The notes beneath the pieces were generated by a model. It was given only the letters and a program-made list of their open reading frames with translations, was not told the origin of the DNA and searched no databases. This document shows, piece after piece, positions 38,939-64,000 of a stretch of 64,000 nucleotides of DNA. Positions within the stretch are counted from its first letter, which is position 1. Each line of letters starts with the position of its first letter. Source of the DNA: Litomosoides sigmodontis (taxonomy: Eukaryota > Nematoda > Chromadorea > Rhabditida > Onchocercidae); NCBI GenBank assembly GCA_963070105.1, contig OY718808.1, positions 4,813,738 through 4,877,737 on the forward strand, in the 5' to 3' direction. The position numbers and the translations under genes were made by a program.

Positions 38939-41900
38939 ATGGCTACTGCTGAAGAGCGTAAGCTTGAACTCGAACGGAAAAAGCAGAAGTTGGCCGAGAT
39001 CCGGGAGGAGAAAAGACGTCGAGAGGAAGAACGACGACGGAATTTGCTGAAAAATGCAAATCTCGAAAATGGAACAGGTTTTTTTCTACCTTTAGTAACG
39101 TTAGATTATGCAAAATTACATCATCTCGCACGATTTTTTTATCACAGAAAACATGTTGTTTTTTTTTGTGACGTCTTATATGGTGTTATTTATTTATTTT
39201 CTAGCTTTATGTCTTTTTTTAGTATGATTGAATTCAGTTTGAAAAGTGGAAGACAAAGAATTTTTATAACTATTTAAATGTGAAATCACTCTGATTTTTG
39301 CTTTACAGTGGGCGATTTACCAAAAATATTTTCACAAAGAGATCTAGAAGAAATTCTCGAACCATTAGGAATATCGGCCCAGCCTCAAATCGACCGTTCC
39401 ATTATACCAAATAACATTGATCACCGAACATTGGTAAAAACCTTTCTTTTCTCTTAGTGTACTTTTTACAAAAACAATGAATGTGATTTTGCAGTTTTAG
39501 AATCTCTTTTTGATGGTTTATTTTTTCTGTTATAATGTCATGTTTTTTATAAACTGAAGTAGTTAGTAGACATCGACATTGGTATTTGCTTTTTAGGATA
39601 GAATTGGAAACAGCCAAAAATATTCATCCGTTCCCAGGACGCAAAAGCTTGCCCTTTCTGAAACGCAGATGATTTCAGTACCACCTAAGGATGCTGTACG
39701 ATTTTTTTGATTGATTGCAATGCGGGGTGCACAATGTTTTTAATTCATCTCACATGTAGTAATTTTTGTTTACTTTGACAACTTTGAATGCTACGAGATT
39801 TGGTGTTTTCAGGCGAGTTATTGTAAAACAACACAAACTGATGACGATCGAGTATCAGCAGGAGAATTTAGTTTAGGTTCTCAGGAATTCGATTATGATG
39901 AGGAAATGACGATGTTGGATAAACATTTAGAAATCAATTTTGACGAATCCCCTACGCGAGAAATTGCGAACATTTTGCCCAATTTTAATTTTGGAATGCG
40001 TCAACACCAAGAGGTAAATAACATGTCAACTTAACAGTTACCATTACGAATTATACTGAATGTGTTCATGACTTTTATAGCCTGGTGAAGAAAAGAAAGA
40101 GGAGGAAACGAAGGTCCCAGATTTGAGTGAGGAAGAAAAGTTGCAAATTCTGAGCAGTCAAAAATTTCAGCAATTTTTTGATTACAGTTCACGCGTCGTA
40201 GAGCGGCAACTAGCTGAAGAGGTTGGCAATGTTTAGTTCCACGATTCGGAGTGATTATTTAATGTATAATCAGTATGTTTTTCTACAAAATTATCTGCAC
40301 ATTGTGACGATAATTTTAGAATGTGAAGATTCGTAGGCTGTTTTTCAAGTTCTTGAATTTTGGATGGATTTTGTTGGTTTGTTTTAAAATAATTCTTATT
40401 TAGTACGTTCTAGTGTAGTACAAGGTTGTTACTGGATTTGCAAAACACTTATTTCACTTGGTTTTTTAAGGTTGATATCTTTATCGATTATTCACGCGAT
40501 GAAGCCACGGATGAAAAAGCAGATAGTGGTGAGAAATTGGTGTTTGCTAGAAAATTTGTGGACGAAAAATGGAGCGCAGGAAGGTCACTATTTCGTTTGT
40601 ATTATGACACCCAAGATATTTTTTACATCATTGTTAATGGAGCACTATTTAATTCATGGCATTGAAATATTCCGAAATTTTGAATTTTTTTTGTTAAATT
40701 GGAAAATTCTCTCTTTATTGTCATTAGTTTTTAGAGCTGTAACAGGCATTGATCACTGTGTGCAGCATCCGGAATTATTTGCTGTTTCCTATGATCAAAA
40801 TCCAGATTCTCCTCTTGATCCTGTTGGTGTAGTACAAGTGTGGAGTTGTCGTTTCAAAAAGCCAACTGCAGAGTAAGTATTGTGTTAAAATCAATTAGAA
40901 ATTTCTTTTTTATAAGTCAAGCAGTTGGAAACGTCGCAGCTAACTGTTTTATTTCAGGTACACTTTTTACTGTCAGTCACTGGTTACAAGTGTCGCGTTT
41001 GCCAAATTTCATCCAAATTTGATAATGGGAGGATGTTATTCCGGTCAGATTTGTATGTGGGATAACAGACTCAGCAAAAAGACTCCTGTCAATAAGGTTC
41101 TTTACTTTCAGTTCCTCCAGTAGAAAGAAGAGTAAGTAGTCGCGTAAAAGCAGTTTCGTCATGCACGAAAAAAAATCATAATTCTATTTTGTTTTTCAAT
41201 GAAGTTGAGCGGATCTGAAAAATCATGATAACTTTATTTTTATCGGTTAACCCATCTCTCTCTTGTTGAGCTTGTTCTTATTAGTTCCTTGCTGAAAAAC
41301 ATTTCAGAGTCCTCTGTCATCACAAGCTCATACTCATCCAGTGCTTAGCATGGCAGTGGTGGGAAGTCAAAATGCACATAATTTAATTAGTATATCAACC
41401 GATGGAAGGTTGTGTTCGTGGAGCGTTGATAATTTAAATCAGCCGATTGATGTAATTGATCTAGCATGGAAGCAAAAACATGTATATATGAAATTTAGCT
41501 TTTGGAGAATTTCTTTTCATAGGTCTTTTGTAAAATCGATAATTATCCGACTATTTGAAACTTACTAATTGCCAGTATTGCGAAATTATTTTCTAAAATT
41601 ATCATCAATGGGTTTGATGTCTTGTATTTTAGGTCGCGTGCACATGTATGTCGTTTGCACTGGACGATGTTAATAATTTTGTGGCAGGTAGTGAAGAAGG
41701 AAATGTTTACACAGCAAGTAGGCACGGTAATAAAGGTGGAATAAATGATGGCTATGAAGGTAAGTTTCAAAACATTTCGAATTCGAGTATTATAATCAAG
41801 CGAATTGTAAAAAACTTGTTCTTACAGGTCACATTGGACCTGTAACAGGAGTTGATACTCATAAAGCTTCTAGCATTATTGATTTGTCGCATTTATTCTT

Positions 41901-43203
41901 ATCATGTTCTTTGGATTGGACAGTCAAATTATGGAGTACTAAGGTAGTTATTTGCATTACAGTTTTTCTTAATTATCTTAACTTGGAATAAGAATCTTTT
42001 TTATTTTACTCTAAAATTATATTTGTACAAGCTGCTTAGTTTTTGTTAGAAATATTTTTGCTTTATTATACAGCGCTGAATATTAAATTAAGATTTAAAT
42101 TTTTTAGGAGTCACGGCCGATTTATTCGTTCGAAAAACATGGCAATTATGTAACCGATGTTGCCTGGTCTCCCGTTCATCCTGCAGTTTTTACATCTGCA
42201 GATGCTAGTGGAAATGTAAGCTTTTGCTAACAAGTATTGTGCAGTTTGATAGTAGGTTACGTATTTTACGTTTAGGTATTTTTGTGGAATTTAAATGAAG
42301 ATACTGAAGCTCCCGTGTCACATTTGCAAATGGAAGGTGGCGTTGGAGTGCGGAAGATGAAATGGATGCAGAACGGTGAGATTACTATGACCTGTTATAA
42401 GATTGGCGGAATAATTGAAGTCTTTTGTGCTAATTCATTCTGCGAAATGAAAATTTCTGTAACTCAAAAATATTTTTGCTCATATCGCATAATTTCAAGG
42501 ATTTTTTCTTCTATAGAATTTCATAAAATATTCCAGAATAATCGTACTAGCTACCAATTGATATATAAAGGCTATGATGAGATTGTCATCACAAGAGTGA
42601 TTTCCTTGGGTGATGCTGAACATGGCCAAAATTAGCAAATTTTGATCCATTTTTCACACAACGGCACTTTTGATTTATAAGTCCCGGTTGTATTTGCGGG
42701 TGGATACATGTCTAATTGTTGTAGTATTTAGAAGTCCACAAAAAAAAATTTATTGAACTTCGTAATTTTAGGTCAGCAGTTAACTGTTGGTGATGAGAAA
42801 GGTAATTTATACGTGTATGACGTACACGAAAGCCTTACAAGCTGTCGGCCAGACGAGTGGTCGAAGCTGTCAAGGTATTTTTTAACTTTTTAACAAAGCT
42901 GTCGCATTTATCTTCCTACCTCTTGGGTATTTGGCACTTACAGTCGTATTGCATTTGTTATATACAACTCTGCTTCTTAATACATGCAAATCCGAATGAG
43001 ACTAATTTGCCTATTTAATGTTATGACTAATGCGAAAGTTTTTAATCTTATTGCACTACTGCAGAGCACTTCGTGATATAAGACAAGCAAGTGAGGAAGC
43101 TGAAGAATTATCAGAGGTAATGAATAACACATCTATGGGCGTCAGTTCAGTAACTAATACCGCAGTTGGTGTTGCAAGCTTGTCACCAAGGCAGCAGTGG
43201 TAG
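38939..43203 (+). CDS. dyci-1: Cytoplasmic dynein 1 intermediate chain (WD40 scaffold)
   Basis: Fifteen exons give 653 aa: 38939-39077, 39309-39433, 39597-39695, 39813-40013, 40081-40221, 40471-40583, 40735-40872, 40958-41096, 41308-41481, 41633-41759, 41828-41943, 42108-42215, 42276-42375, 42772-42874, 43065-43203. Every junction keeps frame. The N-terminus ([20 protein letters not shown]) is the single alpha helix that binds dynactin p150 and NudE. KTTQTD at 126-131 fits a KxTQT-type light-chain (LC8) site. [19 protein letters not shown] precedes the beta-propeller from about residue 260, with WD signatures such as VVQVWSC, QICMWDN, WTVKLWS and VFLWNL. The product scaffolds the motor's light chains and links heavy chain to dynactin. 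Length matches the family. Exon 6 uses a TTTTTTAAG acceptor. It diverges from unc-76, whose product adapts the opposite-polarity motor. Confidence 0.96.
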
Positions 43204-45846
<2,643 letters not shown>

Positions 45847-47127
45847 TTAGTTGTTCGCAGGAACCTTCGGTAGGCCGAATTCATCCACTGCGATACCTCC
45901 CTCTGTCATCTGCAATAGCACCCGATATGCAGCTTGTATCAGACATCTATATGTCATCAAAAACAACGAAATATTTTCATACTAACCCTGCTTTCGTATC
46001 CTGGTTCCCTTGATGGTACGCCAGGTGCATTCAAAGCCTGGTCTAAATAGGAAGTGTCTGCGTCGGCTTCCAACTCATCTCCCAAAGCATCAAGTTCGGC
46101 TTCCAAATCAGCTTCGTCAATCTAAAAGAACAGTACATTTGGTTCAAAAAAATTTTCCAGATACTAAATTAAGCTCGAAATGAAAGAAAATATCATAAGA
46201 CAAGGAAAGTAATAAAGTTCACATCCGGTGTTTCGTATTGCCGCGACATAGCATCTTGAAGCTCATTGTTAATATCAAGCATTTCCTCCATTTCATCCTG
46301 GAGTTTGTCAATTTTGTCAATATCCAACTTTTTGTATTCATTCTGCATGGTTTTCAAACCATGCTTCATTGCTGTTACGGTAGTCTGAAATTACTTAAAT
46401 GTGTATCTTGAAAATTAGTACGGCTCTAAATAAGAAATATAAAAAGTGAAAAAGTGGAGGAAGGTGGAATTAAAACATAGAGAGATGCTTTCGATGAATA
46501 CTGGAACAAAAATCAAATCTGAGAGAGAGGGAAGACTTACCTGTGTATCTTTCATTCCTTGAATAGCAAAGTTGCTCTGTTCCATATTGAAAGACTGCTG
46601 ATTTAGTTGGTCAAGCTGATTCTCGTACGCACGTTTTTGCTTCAGTATGCTGCAAATGTATATAATAAAATCTATGAAGAGCAATGAGATCACTTTTGAA
46701 AATGACTTTGATTTTATCGCCTTTGGCTTCATAAGATGTGTCCAGAAGGCTTTAACCGTGATCAAAGAAAATGGACAAAGACAGTTGAGAATCCCCAATT
46801 CCATTTTCTGTGAAATGAGTGCAGCCAATTAAAACACGCAGGAAATATTTTTGTGGTCCAAACTAACCGTACTGAGACTTACGAGTGTTACTGAAATATG
46901 TTCAGAATATGCTACCAATCAACCTACCGCATAGCTTTCTGTTTCAGTTGATTCTTGCCTGGCCCCTCTCGCATTTTCTTCATCTGATCTTTGTATTTCA
47001 CTAGTTCGCCATCCAAACGAGCTATCTTCTTCTCAATGCTTTCGGTACGTGAGTCAACATTCGCTATTGCATCCGCTAGAGTTGGCTGTGGCTCTTTTTT
47101 CCCCGATGCACCAAAGATTCGTCTCAT
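45847..47127 (-). CDS. vps-60: ESCRT-III-associated protein CHMP5 / VPS60
   Basis: Five minus-strand exons give 222 aa: 46928-47127, 46541-46649, 46223-46384, 45987-46121, 45847-45909. All are in frame with GT-AG introns. The product starts MRRIFG, has the basic SNF7 helices ([31 protein letters not shown]), then an acidic stretch ([20 protein letters not shown]), and ends [13 protein letters not shown], the conserved CHMP5 tail. Length matches human CHMP5 (219 aa). CHMP5 acts late in multivesicular-body formation by binding LIP5/VTA1 and regulating VPS4. It lies head-to-head with the smk-1 region, about 1.25 kb away. Confidence 0.95.
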
Positions 47128-47824
47128 ACCAGCTATCCGCCACCTAACAACAACCACCAAATTAATTCGAATAAAATTACGACATTTCAGTCCGTCCAAC
47201 TCCTCACAACTACACACGCATAAAAAATAACTTCGGGGATCGCATGACTTCATACCGTCCCAGCATACACTCACGTTACTCATGCAAGAAACGTATTTCC
47301 ACTTTTATCACGGCCGCATTTCACCCTTTGCCGGGGCCGCGTTTCATCCTCAACGATTCCCACTGTTTGAACATTTCAATTACCGTAGGCAATGGTAATT
47401 GGGGTGCAATGAGAGGATGCGTGGAATGGTCGGTTTTGACGTCAGCGCGCCATCATTCTCTCTCCATTTATTCATCCACCGTCATTTTTTTAGCCGTACT
47501 CCGCGTCACGCCTTCATATGAATCGTATCCGTAACGTTGGCGAACGTTCCGTTTTACAAAGTTTCCATTGTTACGACCCGCTAATTTTCTTGTCTCACTG
47601 CATATCACAGGTAATGTGCAAGCGAAAATATGCATGAAAATAAGGATTTTGTAAACGCACATGGATTCCACGTACGTCTGAAAACGACTGCGTTATAAGG
47701 ACATACGCTCCGGTGTGATTATGTCAGAAACATCAGAAGTTCGTTATTAGCAATAGAACCCATCACGAACATCGCATGTGTCATAGCACCATTTACTCCA
47801 TGGTGTTATCCTGTCAAGGGCTTT
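47128..47824. other. Upstream region of vps-60, no gene seen
   Basis: Less AT-rich than the surroundings near 47250-47560, with open frames on both strands that match no family. It probably contains the vps-60 promoter and 5' UTR. Confidence 0.45.
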
Positions 47825-48280
47825 TTATTCCAAAATATGTAGCCACATAGCATTTCCCGCTTCTGAAAGTAGTGTGAAATTTGCATATGCAAAAAGCAAC
47901 AATGAGAATGGTGATAATGAAATATATTTATGTGAAGCGTATTGATCCATAACACTGTTACAACCACTGTTCAACCATAACGCTCTGATGCAGCTATCTA
48001 CACTATTCTGTATGAGTCGTAAGCACTCTTTACTTTGGGTCCCCGTTCGACCAGCTAAAAAGTTGGTAATCCGAAACTTTAAATTTCGCAATCAAGGTAA
48101 CGTGATTTTCTCTAGTGCGCCGCATATGCGACTTCGTGATTTCCTGAATAGAATGTGCTGTACCTGTAGATATATGAGAAGTGACGTATCTGGAAACGAC
48201 CTCGTGAATGTTTTGGCAAACAATGCCTTCCACTCTTCTTGCCTTCTGTTTTCCATGTTTTGTAGGAATTTTGCAACCAT
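47825..48280 (-). CDS. Doubtful small minus-strand gene, unrecognised
   Basis: A minus-strand frame starts at 48280 (MVAKFLQNMENRRQEEWKAL) with ordinary coding-like composition and can stop at a donor CTACAG|GTACAG near 48163. A second frame, from about 48064 down to a TAA at 47825-47827, reads FRITNFLAGRTGTQSKEC and then VDSCIRALWLNSG. The two can be joined in phase 0 through a weak acceptor (TTTAAAG). AATAAA overlaps the stop codon. I do not recognise a family. It could be a fast-evolving gene sharing its upstream region with smk-1, or chance open frames in a promoter. Confidence 0.25.
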
Positions 48281-48360
48281 CAATTAATACGTATCTCGTG
48301 CTCTGTAACTTTTAATTATACGTTGTCATTTAGCGTTTTAGTTAGTCCCATTTGCGACGG

Positions 48361-48370
48361 AACCTTTTAG
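48361..48370 (+). promoter_or_regulatory. Probable spliced-leader trans-splice acceptor of smk-1
   Basis: AACCTTTTAG ends eight bases before the ATG at 48379, with no upstream coding exon to pair with. An earlier in-frame ATG at 48352 would be removed by this splice. Confidence 0.5.
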
Positions 48371-48378
48371 GAAACGAT

Positions 48379-60233
<11,855 letters not shown>

Positions 60234-63200
60234 TGATAATAAACTAACAGTGTTTGCTAGATTACAGGTCTTTGCATTACCTCTTTATGAGCACGCTTTC
60301 TCTTCGTAATTCTTTCAAACAGCTGAGGCTATCATCTTTATGAGAATTACTGCTCGCAATATTTACAAGTTGCTGTTGTCTTTATCGGTTTATTTGGTCA
60401 AATATGCATATAAAAGTCGAATTTATCATTTACGGCCATTTATTAGAAAGTTGCATCCATTCCTAATGGTACTTGATCTCATCTGGCATGCATTAAGAAT
60501 TGTATCATGATGTTCTGGCATAATTACATACATATGTTTTTCATTCAAATTAATTCAAAAAAGAATAAGAGATTTTGATGCCCTTTTTGTGATCACTGAT
60601 TAAATTTCTTTTTCCCCTATTAAAGACTGTGAGAGTTTATAATTTATTGGAGTTATGGTAACTTCTGTACCGTTTTTCCCTTGATCCCGGTTGCCGTTTC
60701 CATTTTTTTGTTTCTTTCATGCATCGCAGTTGTTGAATTGGAAAAGTTTTCCTTATGTTACATGTTTCATGTACAGTTTACTGCCTTACTTAAAGTAGTT
60801 TGAAATGCAACCTTGATTTTCATTTCATCTTTATTTCCTAATGAATATTTGCTACGTATTCAGAAATTTCGTGATTACTCCGGTAGTTTATTTGTTTAAC
60901 ATGATTTTCGTTCGGTATTCTGCCTCATTCGTTTTTCATTCTCAGAATCCTAATGTAGGATTTATTTTTAAATTTAATTTGAAGTTCTCAATACGATAGC
61001 CTATAACAATTGTATTTAACGTAATTTCGGTGTTTTATTTCACTATTTTTATGTGGATTGAATTATTGTCGCCCTATAATCTATTGTTTAGTTAAATACA
61101 TGGGAAAAGCAATATCTGTGTGTGAAAGGAATAGTTAATTGTGCATGAAAGGCGGTTGTATTACTGATTTCAGGCTGTTAACTTCATGAATTTTTATTGA
61201 ATTATGTCGAGCATAATTCAATAAAATCAAGCCTGGGTTATTTTAACAATTTAACAAATAGTTTACTCGTGCTAATTCCAGAAATTTGGTGTCTTACTGA
61301 GGTTTGTTCATCATCCAATGTTAATGTAATTTCATGGGTTGAAAAGGGTAGTCTGTAGCATGAATTAATCTCACTGTAACGTGAGCAGATGATGAACATT
61401 ATCGAAATTCCCCCTTACTTCCCGTTATAAATTTTTTTGCACCTCACTAACGGTGGATTGATAAGTTCAGTGTTGTATGATGTTGGACTGCTCAACAATT
61501 ATTCAGCAAGTGCTTTTTTTGATAGAGAAGTTAGGTGTTTTATGAAGTAAAATTTGTTCTAGGAGTGATTTGTCATAAGTCGGAGTTTACTGTAAATAGA
61601 CGGCGTTATATCGTTACTGTGGTTATAAAAGACGTACAGAAGAAAGTGTTTATTAAATGTGAATGTAATTGGTGATCAGCGTTGTTGCTTCTATGGACAG
61701 CTTTGTAGACTTTTTTTGTATCTTCTGCTGTGCAGAGGAAAAAATGTTGCAACTAAAGGAAAATATACCCTATTCATTTAAATTTCTGTTTGGGAGTCTG
61801 AAATTATCACAGAAGTATTATTTTCAAGAATTGGCGACTTCGAGATCTTTAAGATTTGTCGGGAGTATAGTAGTACACTGTACAAAAGATATGGTCACAG
61901 ATGCGGGCAGTCATTGGCAGTGATAAGATGTCGATCGATTTGTATATACAGGAAAAGTTGCTAAAAAACGTCTCATTGATTTTTGTTTGTTTTCAAGTAA
62001 GTGCTTGCATACCATTTTTCAACACTCTGCATGCTTTTCCTGCCTGTAAAAATGATTTCACATACATTTTACAAGTGATTCTCTCTGTAAATTGTAAAAT
62101 TTTATCCGTCAATAGTTGTAGCTTACAGATTAGCTACATGCTAAGAATTATAACTGAGATGTTAATTCATTTATCATCGTTGATTCAGGTATTTCTAGAT
62201 TAAGGAATTAAACGTTCCTACTAACAATTTACAAAATTTCAACCTTTCTCATTAATAGTTTAAGTAATAATTGCACTAAAATCAATTGATTGAAAGCAAT
62301 TGATGTCTTAAATCTTCGGCTGGCTTCAGTGTACATTTGACGTATCAAATTTGGCTAGCACGAAGTGTGTGAATTATCCTAGTAATACATTTATTTTAGT
62401 AACACTTCTCATTCTCATGGAACAGTAATTCATGAATTCACTGACCATATTGTCAGTAATTCATGAATTCACTGATCATATTGTCAGTAATTCATGAATT
62501 TCTAATTGCACTGATAAATTTTCCACTCAATGCTACAGTTATCATTTGATTGTAAGCCCGTTTCTATATTCGTATGATCATTATTACTACCAGTCTTAAT
62601 TTTTCTCCATTTCATTAGCCTATATAGCATTAGTTTTAAATTTTTTTTAAAAAGTTAGATTTATACTTATTTGTTATGTTTCGCAACATGCAAGAAATGT
62701 AACCTTAAAAAGACCCTTATAGGCGAAGTCATCGAATGCCACAACGGTTTCAAATTTGCCACGTAATGTACGCGCATTTTTGTCTATCCTTTTTGCTACA
62801 TTTAACAAATTATTATTATTTGCATTCATCACATTTTCCATCATTTCTTCCAGTTGCTTATCGCAGCAAATATATCCTAAAGTTTACTAATTAAATTACA
62901 GCAGGTGAATTAATTTGATTCATTGAGACCAATCGATTAACGAGTTGACTACTGTTTTTTTTCTGCTGAATAAAAGCAAATTTTGCGATAATTTCAGAGA
63001 CTGTTTGAAAAGTTTTCCCAGTGAAAGAAAAGAAATGAGTCTGAAAAGCTTTTATTTAATCCTACAATTTATTGAAATCTTTTCTGGTATTTCCAATTCT
63101 CATCGGTATAATTCGAAATTCATAGAAAGGCCCATTTACATCTCGAATTAAATTATCATTCAAAAATTTATTCTTGCAGACTGAAATGAACCGAAAAGGA

Positions 63201-63318
63201 ACAAACGTACCGCCTTCGTTAACAAAGCAATCATCTCTGTAAGCATTGAGCAATGCAAAAAGAAAGATGAAGTGGATGATGCTAATCAACGATGTGTTCC
63301 ACCAGTACATTTGAGAGT
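60234..63318. other. Intergenic region after smk-1
   Basis: An AATAAA at 60238-60243 overlaps the sequence just after the smk-1 stop; it is very close for a polyadenylation signal, so a later one may be used. The following 3 kb is AT-rich. The open frames at 61669-61923 and 61901-62203 overlap each other and match nothing. The only structured element is a short tandem repeat at 62423-62500. Confidence 0.5.
62423..62500. repeat. 31-bp tandem repeat, about 2.5 copies
   Basis: The unit starts cagtaattcatgaattcact and is 31 bp long; copies begin at 62423, 62454 and 62485 (partial), with one C/T difference. Each copy contains the palindrome aattcatgaatt. Confidence 0.9.
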
Positions 63319-64000
63319 TTAGAGATCAGACACTGGAATTCTAGCAATCGAAACTTTGGAGAAATCTTCTTGAAGCGCTAAACGATAAACGAGGAGTCCG
63401 AAGTTTCCGAACTGAAAATGTGGAAATCACAAACAAAAGAATCAGCTAAAGAGCAGCCGTTCACAAATCAGCTGTTTATGCTACTAATTTAAAAATTCAC
63501 ATAAATTTATATATAAATACAACAATAGACGGAAATTTAAAGATTAAGGAAATATTAAGTGAAAAGACGACACCTCTACACCGTAAGAAAACATTGCAAT
63601 GACAGTCGAAATATGTAAATGAGAATGGTACATGAAACTGTTACTGACAAGTTTAAGACAATTTATTTGAAATAATGATGTTTGCTAAACTGCTTGTATT
63701 TAGCTAACACATATCTGATAAGGCGCGGCATAAATAAGAAACTGGGCCTGTAACAATTCATTGTTCAGATGTGCCAGTAATTTCCTCATTACACTAATCA
63801 CTGTTGCACATGAATTATTGGTGCCGTTAAGACCGTACAATTGAAATAAAATCTGATGACAAAAAATTTAATTTTAAATAAGGTAAACAGAAGGAATGAT
63901 GGACACACTGCTCATTAGTGGAAGCATAAATAATTATATTTGTGCGATGGTTGGCATTAACGTTTGGTTGATTTTTTTAATGTTTTTTTTGGCTTGAGTG
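63319..64000 (-). CDS. 3' part of an unrecognised minus-strand gene, running off the window
   Basis: Exon 63709-63852 (48 codons, phase 0 at both ends) follows a clear GTCATCAG acceptor and reads ILFQLYGLNG, then SCATVISVMRKLLAHLNNEL and FLIYAAPYQIC. The last exon, 63319-63411 (30 codons plus stop), follows TTTTCAG and reads FGNFGLLVYRLALQED, ending IPVSDL. Between them, around 63575-63640, a stretch reads HISTVIAMFSYGVE and could be a middle exon, but its acceptor phase does not fit cleanly, so a junction is missing or misplaced. The hydrophobic runs suggest a secreted or membrane-linked protein. I do not recognise the family. The 5' end is outside the window. Confidence 0.5.

Noticed and set aside
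42282..42635. Extended open frame past the dynein IC exon at 42276-42375
   Set aside because: It runs past a valid donor into the intron; the WD repeat continues in frame at 42772.
48352..48378. Earlier in-frame ATG for smk-1
   Set aside because: It lies upstream of the probable trans-splice acceptor at 48370 and would be removed.
61669..62203. Two overlapping plus-strand open frames after smk-1
   Set aside because: Different frames overlap, with no motif and no splice partners.

Overview
The window is nuclear DNA of a nematode, most likely a parasitic clade III (filarial-type) worm. It is AT-rich. The genes carry many short introns with TTTCAG-type acceptors. Three start codons lie a few bases after an unpaired splice acceptor, as expected for spliced-leader trans-splicing. 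The gene families are worm-like (a MIG-18-type secreted protein, a TTBK-like kinase, UNC-76, SMK-1). The genus call is inference; I see no species-specific marker.

I rebuilt exon by exon nine protein-coding genes whose reading frames close across every junction. In order: an EEA1-type FYVE coiled-coil protein (+, 1746-9694); a secreted protein with MIG-18/fibronectin type I-like repeats (+, 11304-13900); a tau-tubulin/casein-kinase-1-like kinase (-, 15482-18053); an SRSF4/5/6-type splicing factor (-, 19170-22109); the mitochondrial tRNA t6A enzyme OSGEPL1/Qri7 (+, 22753-25262); UNC-76/FEZ (-, 26308-36319); cytoplasmic dynein intermediate chain (+, 38939-43203); CHMP5/VPS60 (-, 45847-47127); and SMK-1/PP4R3 (+, 48379-60233). 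A partial, unrecognised minus-strand gene enters from the right edge (63319 to 64000), and a doubtful small minus-strand gene lies at 47825-48280.

Spacing: SR factor/OSGEPL1, UNC-76/dynein IC and VPS60/SMK-1 are divergent pairs. OSGEPL1/UNC-76 and dynein IC/VPS60 converge. There is no functional operon. Loose themes are membrane traffic (EEA1, VPS60), microtubule transport (UNC-76 is a kinesin adaptor, dynein IC is the motor scaffold) and RNA or stress regulation (SR factor, OSGEPL1, SMK-1).

Repeats are simple: two perfect TA arrays of about 100 bp, GT, GCT and GA/CT tracts, a 31-bp tandem repeat, and one possible mariner-like fossil inside an UNC-76 intron. I found no tRNA, rRNA, CRISPR array or intact transposon. 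I found no evidence for a wholly new biological system. The most interesting points are at the splicing level: three introns that only fit with GC donors, a 9-nt microexon in unc-76, a candidate poison exon in the SR gene, and a near-perfect 80-bp duplication that copies the acceptor of the FYVE exon.
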